Assembly (NCBI GenBank): GCA_905233905.1
Contig: CAJOFN010000010.1
Location: forward strand, 1-33,193
Source of the DNA: an uncultured Lachnospiraceae bacterium
GTDB lineage: Bacteria; Bacillota; Clostridia; Lachnospirales; Lachnospiraceae
Direction: 5' to 3'
DNA: 33,193 nucleotides
The notes under the pieces were generated by a model, which was not told the origin of the DNA, did not search any database, and saw only the letters and a program-made list of their open reading frames with translations. Shown here piece after piece: positions 26,663 through 33,193 of this stretch (position 1 is its first letter; every line of letters begins with the position of its first letter). The translations under genes and the position numbers were made by a program.

Positions 26663-26691
26663 ATTATACAACTTTTGTGCTATAATAGCAA
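26663..26691 (-). promoter_or_regulatory. tmcAL promoter, overlapping the ackA promoter
   Basis: Read on the minus strand, TTGCTA (complement of 26686-26691) is followed after exactly 17 bases by TATAAT (complement of 26663-26668), 34 bases before the tmcAL ATG. Its -35 box shares a base with the -10 box of the opposing ackA promoter. Confidence 0.7.
26678..26686 (+). promoter_or_regulatory. ackA extended -10 promoter
   Basis: TGCTATAAT is a full extended -10 element (TGnTATAAT), 39 bases before the ackA ATG. There is no good -35 at 16-18 bases. A consensus TTGACA at 26648-26653 is 27 bases away and so cannot pair with it. It overlaps the minus-strand tmcAL promoter. Confidence 0.65.
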
Positions 26692-26725
26692 AGGAATACT
26701 TATAAAAGGAATTTGGGAGGTTAAT

Positions 26726-27916
26726 ATGAATGTATTAGTTATCAACTGCGGCAGCTCTTCTTTGAAATATCAGGTCATCAATTCCGAATCCGAGCAGGTC
26801 CTCGCCAAGGGCCTCTGTGAGAGGATCGGCATTGACGGAAGGCTTGTATATCAGCCCGCCGGCGGGGAAAAGGAGATCACCGATGCGCCCATGCCGACTC
26901 ACAAGGAAGCCGTCCAGATGGTACTTGACGCCCTTGTCAATGAGCGCACAGGGGCGCTTAAGTCTCTGGACGAGATAGAGGCTGTGGGTCATCGAATAGT
27001 CCACGGCGGCGAGAAGTTTACGGCATCTACCTTGATCGACGATGATGTCATCGCTGCGGTAAAGGAGTGCAACGACCTTGCGCCTCTTCACAATCCTGCC
27101 AATATCATTGGGATTGACGCCTGCCGCCAGCTCATGCCCGGCGTGCCAATGGTTGGGGTTTTTGATACCGCCTTCCATCAGACCATGCCCAAAGAGGCTT
27201 ATATGTACGGTATCCCCTACGAATATTATGACAAATACAAGGTCAGGAAATACGGCTTCCACGGCACATCCCACAGCTTTGTCAGCAAGCGTGCTGCCGA
27301 GATAGTTGGCAGGGATTATTCCCAGCTTAAGACCATAGTCTGCCACTTAGGCAACGGAGCAAGCATCTGCGCCGTTGAGAATGGCAAGTCCGTAGATACC
27401 TCAATGGGTCTTTCTCCCTTGGAGGGACTTATCATGGGTACGAGATCCGGGGATATAGATCCTTCCGCCATGGAATTTATAGCCTCCAAGGAAGGTCTTG
27501 ACATGGCAGGCATTATGAATATCCTCAACAAGAAATCCGGCGTGGAAGGTGTTTCCGGTGTTTCTTCAGACTTCCGTGACCTTGAAGCCGCTGCCAAAGA
27601 GGGCAATGAGCGCGCCATTCTCGCAATAGACATGTTTGCATACCGTGTTGCAAAGTATGTTGGTTCATATGTTGCCGCGATGAACGGAGTTGATGTTATC
27701 TGCTTCACAGCGGGTATCGGTGAGAATACCGGCTTTATAAGGGAAAAGGTCTGCAGCCGTCTGGGCTATCTTGGGATTACCCTGGATGAGGAAGCCAATA
27801 CCGCCCGGGGCGAGGAGAAGCTCATCTCCACCCCCGATTCCAAGGTTAAGGTTTACATCATCCCTACCAACGAAGAGCTTGCCATAGCCCGTGAAACGGT
27901 TTCACTTGTAAAATAA
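26726..27916 (+). CDS. ackA: Acetate kinase
   Basis: Converts acetyl phosphate and ADP to acetate and ATP, a main energy step in fermenting anaerobes, and the reverse when acetate is activated. The 396-residue protein is full length. Family motifs are MNVLVINCGSSSLKYQ at the start, VGHRIVHGGEKF (about residues 90-101), FDTAFHQTMP, KYGFHGTSHSFV with the catalytic histidine, CHLGNGASICA, and CFTAGIGENTGFIRE near the end. I chose ATG 26726 after GGGAGG (26715-26720); an in-frame upstream ATG at 26552 lies inside tmcAL on the other strand and would add 58 unrelated residues. The usual partner pta is not beside it. A promoter for the next unit lies in its last codons. Confidence 0.97.
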   Translation: MNVLVINCGSSSLKYQVINSESEQVLAKGLCERIGIDGRLVYQPAGGEKEITDAPMPTHKEAVQMVLDALVNERTGALKSLDEIEAVGHRIVHGGEKFTASTLIDDDVIAAVKECNDLAPLHNPANIIGIDACRQLMPGVPMVGVFDTAFHQTMPKEAYMYGIPYEYYDKYKVRKYGFHGTSHSFVSKRAAEIVGRDYSQLKTIVCHLGNGASICAVENGKSVDTSMGLSPLEGLIMGTRSGDIDPSAMEFIASKEGLDMAGIMNILNKKSGVEGVSGVSSDFRDLEAAAKEGNERAILAIDMFAYRVAKYVGSYVAAMNGVDVICFTAGIGENTGFIREKVCSRLGYLGITLDEEANTARGEEKLISTPDSKVKVYIIPTNEELAIARETVSLVK

Positions 27917-27934
27917 GGCGATCTATGGTATAAT
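27906..27934 (+). promoter_or_regulatory. Consensus-like promoter for the two-gene unit at 27990-29290
   Basis: TTGTAA (27906-27911) and TATAAT (27929-27934) are separated by exactly 17 bases, and TGG precedes the -10. The -35 box lies inside the last codons of ackA. It is one of the best sigma-A-type promoters in the window and drives two genes that end at a strong terminator (29325-29366). Confidence 0.8.
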
Positions 27935-27989
27935 ATTCCTGTTAAGTAGACACATTTGTCAACGCAACAGCTAAGAAAGGAGGCTGCTT

Positions 27990-28955
27990 ATGGATGTTAC
28001 CAATATCACAGCACGTAACTTATCTGTCACAGCACCGCAGCCTGCCAGAGTAGATAATGACACAGCGACCCGGGTCGGACAGGATACAGGTGGCCGGACA
28101 CAGGAAGCCTCACGGCAGGAAGAAATTCGTCGCTCACAGATAGAACAGAATCAGGAGGCACGCGACACCCGCGAGGCTCGTCGCGAAGCCGAAGAGCGCA
28201 GGCTTGAGGCTATCGCCCGCCGCGAAGAGGAGCTGGAGAATGTAGTTGCCGTATCCGAGGACGGAGATACTCTTCAGGTTGAGGGAGAAAATGCCGATAT
28301 AAGAAATGAGGACATTGGCGGCGTTACCGTATTGTCTTCTGCACAGACTCAGATGATCCCTCCGGGACCAGAAGAGATTGAGGCTGCAGAGGTGATGAAT
28401 ACGGCTGCCGTTACACCCCCTCCCGAACCGCCCGTTGTTGAGACTGTAGAGGTAGAGCCTCCCGAGCCTCCCACAGAGCCTGTCGTTGCGGCTGCCGCTG
28501 ATAATAGCGCTAACAGCGCCAACAGCACAGCAGAGCAGACAGCCAGGGAGAATTTCGCGGTCAGCGAAGAGAATGAGGAGACCACTACCACCACTGCCCG
28601 TACTGACAATGACTTCACCGGTATCTCAGATGCCCGTTTGGAGCAGATGTATCTCCGCGGAGAGATCTCCAGACAGGATTACGAGTCTGAGATAGAAGCC
28701 CGGGAGGAAGAGAGAGAGCAGCAGGAGCAGGAACAGGGTCAGTTCAGCAACCGTATGGGTACCATTGAGAGGGTAGGCCGTCAGGCAGAGCAGAATGGCG
28801 CGGCGATCAGAGAAGCCGTATCAGACGAAGCCAATGATACCTTGACTGCAGAGCAGAGGTTGGACATCATCGAAGACCTTCAGCAGGACAACACGCAGGA
28901 AGCCAACAGAGAGGAGGAATCAAGGAACGTATGGCAATCTCAGTTTCTGGCATAA
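27990..28955 (+). CDS. Low-complexity Glu/Gln-rich protein with a SHOCT-like motif, function unknown
   Basis: A 321-residue protein that I cannot assign. It has no signal peptide or membrane helix. Residues 38-85 are a charged coiled-coil-like stretch rich in Arg and Glu. Residues 120-165 are Pro/Glu-rich, and 170-205 are Asn/Ala/Thr-rich. A segment at about 213-240 (DARLEQMYLRGEISRQDYE) resembles the SHOCT short helical motif, which often mediates oligomerisation. The C-terminus is again Gln/Glu-rich and helical. The ATG follows AAGAAAGGAGG. It has its own strong promoter, and its last 25 bases overlap the next gene in another frame, so the two products are probably made together. Confidence 0.78.
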   Translation: MDVTNITARNLSVTAPQPARVDNDTATRVGQDTGGRTQEASRQEEIRRSQIEQNQEARDTREARREAEERRLEAIARREEELENVVAVSEDGDTLQVEGENADIRNEDIGGVTVLSSAQTQMIPPGPEEIEAAEVMNTAAVTPPPEPPVVETVEVEPPEPPTEPVVAAAADNSANSANSTAEQTARENFAVSEENEETTTTTARTDNDFTGISDARLEQMYLRGEISRQDYESEIEAREEEREQQEQEQGQFSNRMGTIERVGRQAEQNGAAIREAVSDEANDTLTAEQRLDIIEDLQQDNTQEANREEESRNVWQSQFLA

Positions 28956-29290
28956 GCCCTATGAGCATGAATCCTATTTCTTCGATCAGGACGCTTGAGA
29001 CTAAGCCGCAGAATTACGCCGTTGAGAATGAGTCCGAGGTTTCGGATGCGTTTTCACAGTCAATGGCTGTAAATGGCGCCGGCGGTATTACGGCTGCTCC
29101 ACCGGTGCAGTACGCTAATGCTCAGGTTTCTGAAAACAGCACAAGCGGACCCTCCATGGATTCAGCGCGCATGAATCGTTTCTTCAACGATATTGCGTCA
29201 GGCTACCAGGGTATGTCCACATCATATGACGCCAACGGTCAGGCAGGTCAATACGCCATGATCGGCAGCAATATTGATTATAGCGCGTAG
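28931..29290 (+). CDS. Small hypothetical protein, second gene of the unit
   Basis: A 119-residue protein rich in Ser, Asn, Ala and Met, without signal peptide or membrane helix. It begins MAISVSGISPMSMNPISSIR, and ends with a Gly/Tyr/Gln-rich part (DIASGYQGMSTSYDANG). I do not recognise a family. The ATG lies inside the 3' end of the preceding gene (25-base overlap, different frame), with GGAGGA about 12 bases upstream and AGGAA closer. The stop at 29290 is followed by a strong terminator. The overlap and shared promoter suggest a joint function with the upstream protein. Its composition resembles small structural or secreted-substrate proteins, but that is only an impression. Confidence 0.7.
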   Translation: MAISVSGISPMSMNPISSIRTLETKPQNYAVENESEVSDAFSQSMAVNGAGGITAAPPVQYANAQVSENSTSGPSMDSARMNRFFNDIASGYQGMSTSYDANGQAGQYAMIGSNIDYSA

Positions 29291-29324
29291 GCTTGCATCA
29301 AATTGACTCATATGAGCAGTTATC

Positions 29325-29366
29325 AGGAGCTCTGTCATGTAAAATGCATGACAGAGCTCCTTTTAT
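29325..29366 (+). terminator. Strong intrinsic terminator with a 15-bp perfect stem
   Basis: The arms AGGAGCTCTGTCATG (29325-29339) and CATGACAGAGCTCCT (29347-29361) pair perfectly around a 7-base loop, followed by TTTTAT. It ends the unit begun at 27906. The next gene's ribosome site (AGGAGG, 29367-29372) starts immediately after it, so read-through or a nearby start could be used to control that gene. Confidence 0.93.
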
Positions 29367-29382
29367 AGGAGGAAATTATTTT

Positions 29383-29847
29383 ATGGAAGAACGCATGAGG
29401 ATCATCAGCCGCAAAATGGCAGTCCGTATGGGACTTTTAATGAGCTTCTGCCTTGCCCTGACCGGCACGGTAACCTCAGGACATTTTACGGTTCCCGGGT
29501 TTTTGATAAGCTTTGTTTTAAGCCTTTTGATCAGCCTTGTGATCGGCTTTATCGTCCCTGTTGGAAGGATATCGGGAGCATTTAGTGCCGGGCTTGGATT
29601 GGAGCGCGGATCTCTTGGAGCCCGCATAGCTGAAAGCTTTATCTCAGATCTGATCTACACTCCGGTCATTACCCTTGCCATGACCTTCTTTGCATACAGG
29701 ATGGCAATGCGCGCAAGTGACGGGATGGCTGATATTCCTTATGTCCCCATGTTCTTAAGCTCACTTGTGATATGCTTTGTAGTGGGTTTTGTTTTGATTT
29801 TTATTTTCCAGCCCTTATTTTTGAAAATGTTGATGAAAGATAACTGA
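29383..29847 (+). CDS. Small integral membrane protein, DUF2798-like
   Basis: A 154-residue protein with four predicted membrane helices (about residues 14-30, 37-60, 86-107 and 118-148). Two stretches, GFLISFVLSLLISLVIGFIVPVG and the C-terminal FLSSLVICFVVGFVLIF followed by QPLF, resemble each other and the DUF2798 motif, suggesting an internal duplication. The function of that family is unknown. I chose ATG 29383 after AGGAGG (29367-29372); an in-frame ATG at 29293 lies before the terminator hairpin and is not credible. The next gene starts four bases after its stop, so it is probably made with the HD-GYP sensor. Confidence 0.78.
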   Translation: MEERMRIISRKMAVRMGLLMSFCLALTGTVTSGHFTVPGFLISFVLSLLISLVIGFIVPVGRISGAFSAGLGLERGSLGARIAESFISDLIYTPVITLAMTFFAYRMAMRASDGMADIPYVPMFLSSLVICFVVGFVLIFIFQPLFLKMLMKDN

Positions 29848-29851
29848 TATT

Positions 29852-32800
29852 ATGGATTTATTCAGGCACAGCAGGTCTTTTCTTATAGCTCTTTTATTAT
29901 CAGCCTCCCTTATCCTTGGAGGTACAGAGGCTTTTTGCGCCTTAAGCCATGCACGTGCAGTGTCAGATGAAAAGGAGCAAAGCCAGGGCGGAGGCGCGGC
30001 AGTCACAGACCAGGCAAGCGGCATCGGTTATGCCACGGAGCTTTACGATGCTTCCAATGGCCTGCCCACCTCAGACGCCAACACGGTTCTTTCCACAAGC
30101 GACGGTTTCATATGGATAGGCGGATACAGCGGTCTGATCCGGTTTGACGGGACTTCCTTTGAACGGCAGGATTCCTCAGGCGGTATCACCAATGCCAATG
30201 CCCTTTTTGAAGACAGCCGGGGGCGTATGTGGGTCGGTACCAATGATAACGGAGTTGTGGTTACCGACAAGGATTTTTCCCGCCATTACAGTATCGAGGA
30301 CGGCCTTCCCACCTCGGCTATCCACGCCATCACCGAGGATGGCGACGGCAATATTCTGATAGGCACGAATCAGGGCTTGTGCTATGTCGATCCCGAACTT
30401 GAGCTGCATCCTTTTGATGATGGTTTAAATGATGCCTATATAAACCGTCTTACCACGGATGCTGCCGGTGATGTATACGGCATTACAAAGGACGGCGATT
30501 TCTTTCATATCTCAGGGCTGAAGGTCATAGCGACTTCAAACGGAGCTTCCGCCGGCATAGGGGAAGCCGCGTCCATATACGCTGACCCGGCAAAAAAGAA
30601 CAGGGTCTATGTAGGCACCTTTGACGGGAAGATAATATACGCGGGCTTCAAGGCAAAATTCAAGCCCAAAAAGACAATTTCCATTTCAGAAGGCGGGATA
30701 AACTGGATCTCAACAGCCAGCAACAGGCTCTGGGCCTTGACGGATGAGAATATAGCCTATATAGACAGCCGGGATGAGGTTCATTTCCTGGAAAATCTCC
30801 CCACCACCAGCGCCTTTGGCTCCATGTGCGAGGATTATGAGGGCAATCTCTGGTTTGCCTCATCCCGGCAGGGTGTCATGAAGATAGTGGCAAATAAATT
30901 TACAGATGTCACCGCACATGCGGCAGTGGAATCCGGCGTAGTCAACGCCACCTGTCTCAGGGACAGGTCCCTTTATATCGGCACGGATACGGGGCTTATA
31001 ATCTTAAACCGCTCACGGCGTCCTGTTACCAACAAGCTCACCAAATATATCGGTGACAGCCGTATCCGCTGTATAATGGAGGACGGCAGGGGCAATCTCT
31101 GGATTTCAACCTACACCAATGGCAAAGGGCTGATCTGTTACAGCCACGATGGAGAGATAACCTCCTTTACCACGGATAACGGGATGCCATCTAATGAGAC
31201 AAGGGGAACTGCCATAGCCTCCGACGGCTCAGTTCTCGAAGCCACCAACGCCGGACTTGCAGTTATAAAAAAGGGCAGGGTAAAACGCGTTTATGGTGCG
31301 GATTCCGGCATTTCCAATACTGCTTTTCTGACCGTGGCGGAGGGTGATGACGGAAAATACTATATCGGCACCGACGGCGGCGGGATTTATATCGCTGATG
31401 GTGATAAAATAACGCAGCTTGGCAGGTCTGACGGTCTTACGAGTGATGTTGTGCTGCGTATCAAAAACGACAAAGAAAGGGGAGTGCTGTGGATAATCAC
31501 CTCCAACTCTCTACAGTATATAAAGGATGGGGAAATTCATACAGTCGATTCCTTCCCCTATTCCAACAATTACGATATTTATTTTGACAACAACGGACAG
31601 GCATGGATATTATCTTCAAACGGAATATATGTCGCCGACGCCGCAAAGCTGGTTGATGGCGGGGATACGGAGTATTTATTCTACAATCTTTCCAACGGGC
31701 TGCCAAGCCTTCCCACAGGCAACGCCTTTTGTGGCCTGTACGGTGACGGGACCCTCTATATTGCCTGCCGGAGCGGGGTCAGCAGCGTAAACATTAATAA
31801 TTATTTTGAACAGACTCACAGCATTAAGCTTACGATTCCATACGTTGAGGCGGATAATGTCAGGTATTATCCTGATGCCGGCAATGTGATCCGTCTTCCC
31901 TCATCGGCAAATGTCATAACCGTTTGCGGCTACGCGCTGACTTATTCCATGCAGAATCCAAGCATAGAATACTATCTGTCGGGCTTTGACCGCAAGCATT
32001 ACATAGTCAGCAAAGAGGACATGGAGCCGGTGCGTTACACCAATCTCCCCGGCGGAGAATATACCTACCACCTGTCCGTAGTCAATACCTCCACCAATGA
32101 TGTCCAGCAGACCACCTATGTGCGAATCATAAAGGAACGCGCCTTTTACGAACAGTCCGGATTCGCTGTATTCTGTGTAGCTGCAGTGATACTTCTTGTG
32201 ATAGTGCTCGCAAGGATATATACCGCAGCCAAGACAAAAGCCCTGCTCAGAAAAGAAGAAGAGAACAGGATGCTCATAAGGGAGATGACGGAGGCATTTG
32301 CACGCACCATCGACTTAAAGGACAAATACACCAACGGCCACTCCACAAGGGTCGCTGAATATACTGCCATGCTCACCAGGGAGTTAGGCTACAATGATGA
32401 GACAGTGGAGCGTTTTTACAATATTGCGCTTCTCCATGATATCGGCAAGATTGGTATTCCGCAGGAGGTGCTTAACAAGCCCGGAAAGCTCACAGACCAG
32501 GAGTTTAAGATCATCAAATCCCACTCCGCCCTCGGCTATAATGTCTTAAAGGATATAAGCATAATGCCGGAGCTTGCCATCGGAGCGGGAGCCCACCATG
32601 AGAGACCGGACGGCAAGGGTTATCCCAATGGCTTAAAGGGGGACGAGATCCCGCGTGTCGCCCAGATCATAGCTGTAGCGGATACCTTTGATGCCATGTA
32701 TTCCGACCGTCCGTACCGCAAGCGGATGAATTTTGAAAAAGTGGTCTCCATAATGAAAGAGGTCGCCGGAACCCAGCTTACCACCGATGTGGTAGATGCC

Positions 32801-32911
32801 TTTCTTTCCCTTGTGGAGAAGGGCAAGTTCCGTGATCCTGACGATCGTGGCGGCGGTTCAATGGAAGATATCGACAACATTCACAAGAAGTTTGAAAAGG
32901 AAAACGAATAA
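29852..32911 (+). CDS. Beta-propeller/Y_Y_Y sensor with HD-GYP output (probable c-di-GMP phosphodiesterase)
   Basis: A 1019-residue membrane signalling protein. An N-terminal signal sequence (about 1-29) is followed by many 'two-component propeller' repeats (about 50-680), such as VLSTSDGFIWIGGYSGLIRF, MCEDYEGNLWFASSRQGVMK and IMEDGRGNLWISTYTNGKG. A Y_Y_Y domain (about 686-757), one membrane helix (about 770-790) and a cytoplasmic HD-GYP domain (about 810-985) complete it. The metal-site HD is His862-Asp863 in HDIGK; His915-His916 and the GYP triad 923-925 are intact in HHERPDGKGYP, so it should be active. Related propellers are usually fused to kinases and often sense carbohydrates. The ATG is four bases after the previous gene with a poor ribosome site. 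Confidence 0.92.
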   Translation: MDLFRHSRSFLIALLLSASLILGGTEAFCALSHARAVSDEKEQSQGGGAAVTDQASGIGYATELYDASNGLPTSDANTVLSTSDGFIWIGGYSGLIRFDGTSFERQDSSGGITNANALFEDSRGRMWVGTNDNGVVVTDKDFSRHYSIEDGLPTSAIHAITEDGDGNILIGTNQGLCYVDPELELHPFDDGLNDAYINRLTTDAAGDVYGITKDGDFFHISGLKVIATSNGASAGIGEAASIYADPAKKNRVYVGTFDGKIIYAGFKAKFKPKKTISISEGGINWISTASNRLWALTDENIAYIDSRDEVHFLENLPTTSAFGSMCEDYEGNLWFASSRQGVMKIVANKFTDVTAHAAVESGVVNATCLRDRSLYIGTDTGLIILNRSRRPVTNKLTKYIGDSRIRCIMEDGRGNLWISTYTNGKGLICYSHDGEITSFTTDNGMPSNETRGTAIASDGSVLEATNAGLAVIKKGRVKRVYGADSGISNTAFLTVAEGDDGKYYIGTDGGGIYIADGDKITQLGRSDGLTSDVVLRIKNDKERGVLWIITSNSLQYIKDGEIHTVDSFPYSNNYDIYFDNNGQAWILSSNGIYVADAAKLVDGGDTEYLFYNLSNGLPSLPTGNAFCGLYGDGTLYIACRSGVSSVNINNYFEQTHSIKLTIPYVEADNVRYYPDAGNVIRLPSSANVITVCGYALTYSMQNPSIEYYLSGFDRKHYIVSKEDMEPVRYTNLPGGEYTYHLSVVNTSTNDVQQTTYVRIIKERAFYEQSGFAVFCVAAVILLVIVLARIYTAAKTKALLRKEEENRMLIREMTEAFARTIDLKDKYTNGHSTRVAEYTAMLTRELGYNDETVERFYNIALLHDIGKIGIPQEVLNKPGKLTDQEFKIIKSHSALGYNVLKDISIMPELAIGAGAHHERPDGKGYPNGLKGDEIPRVAQIIAVADTFDAMYSDRPYRKRMNFEKVVSIMKEVAGTQLTTDVVDAFLSLVEKGKFRDPDDRGGGSMEDIDNIHKKFEKENE

Positions 32912-32919
32912 CCTTCATC

Positions 32920-33193
32920 ATGAAAAAACTTTGGAATGATATTAAACAGCTTATAGCAGGCAGGAGAATACAAAAACAGCTTGGGGAAAAGGCGGGCGAA
33001 GGCTTAAAATTCATCAGGAGATTTTTCTTTATCTTCAATAAGTATCTCGCGATCTTCGGCGGTGCGCTTTTGATATATCTGATCCTTCTGGTTTTGCTGG
33101 TTTATGTGGAAAGAGGAGCCCCCGGCGCAAGGATCCACAACATCGAACATGCCGTCTGGTATTCCCTTGCCACCTTTACCACTGTAGGTTATG
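32920..33193 (+). CDS. Potassium channel family protein, N-terminal part (cut by window end)
   Basis: The visible 91 codons start MKKLWNDIKQL, continue with a basic amphipathic stretch, then a first membrane helix (about residues 44-65, LAIFGGALLIYLILLVLLVYV) and a pore helix ending in the filter SLATFTTVGY at the window edge, where the next base is G, as expected for TVGYG. This is the pore of a two-helix K+ channel (Ion_trans_2 type). The second helix and any regulatory (RCK/TrkA-N) domain lie beyond the window. It begins nine bases after the HD-GYP gene with a weak ribosome site. Confidence 0.85.
   Translation, partial: MKKLWNDIKQLIAGRRIQKQLGEKAGEGLKFIRRFFFIFNKYLAIFGGALLIYLILLVLLVYVERGAPGARIHNIEHAVWYSLATFTTVGY

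Noticed and set aside
26552-26725. Longer N-terminus for acetate kinase
   Set aside because: The added 58 codons lie opposite tmcAL and its promoter; acetate kinases begin with the MxVLVINCGSSS motif found at 26726.
29293-29382. Start of the small membrane protein at 29293
   Set aside because: The added codons would be the terminator hairpin itself; AGGAGG ten bases before ATG 29383 marks the real start.

Overview
The window looks like part of the chromosome of an anaerobic, butyrate-forming Firmicute, most probably a motile member of the Lachnospiraceae. The evidence is a butyrate-synthesis cluster (thl end, hbd, bcd, etfB, etfA), a clostridial single-chain PurL, a stand-alone AICAR formyltransferase paired with a PurO-type IMP cyclohydrolase, TmcAL, CheV, Gram-positive Shine-Dalgarno sites and roughly half G+C. 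The genus cannot be fixed from the sequence alone. Genes fill nearly the whole window and no gap without a gene exceeds 300 bases. I saw no tRNA, rRNA, CRISPR array, transposase or phage gene.

Layout. (1) 1-4235: the last codons of a thiolase, an unannotated 48-codon ORF coupled to hbd, then hbd-bcd-etfB-etfA, closed by a strong terminator. Crotonase (crt) is not in its usual place between thl and hbd. (2) 4264-14901: purL, carA, carB and a B12-dependent methionine synthase, covering purine, carbamoyl-phosphate and one-carbon metabolism. A perfect 11-bp hairpin overlaps the carB stop. (3) 14906-17728: a single-pass membrane protein, an OmpR-type response regulator and its histidine kinase, all overlapping or coupled. 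(4) 17741-19571: a lipoprotein and the chemotaxis adaptor CheV, ended by a terminator. (5) 19590-24201: a highly charged 586-residue membrane protein, a 92-bp duplication-type insertion containing a 30-codon ORF, hisH, hisF, ung and a PurO-like IMP cyclohydrolase. (6) 24195-26628, minus strand: AICAR formyltransferase and tmcAL, converging on and overlapping the IMP cyclohydrolase by 7 bp. (7) 26678-29366: ackA from a promoter that collides with the tmcAL promoter, then a two-gene unit of unknown low-complexity proteins with its own consensus-like promoter and a 15-bp-stem terminator. (8) 29383-33193: a small DUF2798-like membrane protein, a large sensor with a beta-propeller, Y_Y_Y domain and HD-GYP output, and the start of a potassium channel cut by the window edge.

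How the genes fit together. Regions 5 and 6 form a metabolic neighbourhood. HisHF releases AICAR while making the imidazole ring of histidine; AICAR formyltransferase turns AICAR into FAICAR; the PurO-like enzyme closes FAICAR to IMP. The usual bifunctional PurH is replaced by two separate genes placed tail to tail. PurL makes the earlier purine intermediate. Regions 1 and 7 cover fermentative carbon flow: butyryl-CoA formation with electron bifurcation, and acetate/ATP by acetate kinase. Regions 3, 4 and 8 cover signalling (two-component, chemotaxis, c-di-GMP). I did not find an obvious new defence or mobile system. The most unusual structures are the coupling-preserving 92-bp insertion before hisH, the uncharacterised proteins at 19590-21350 and 27990-29290, and the propeller/HD-GYP fusion.
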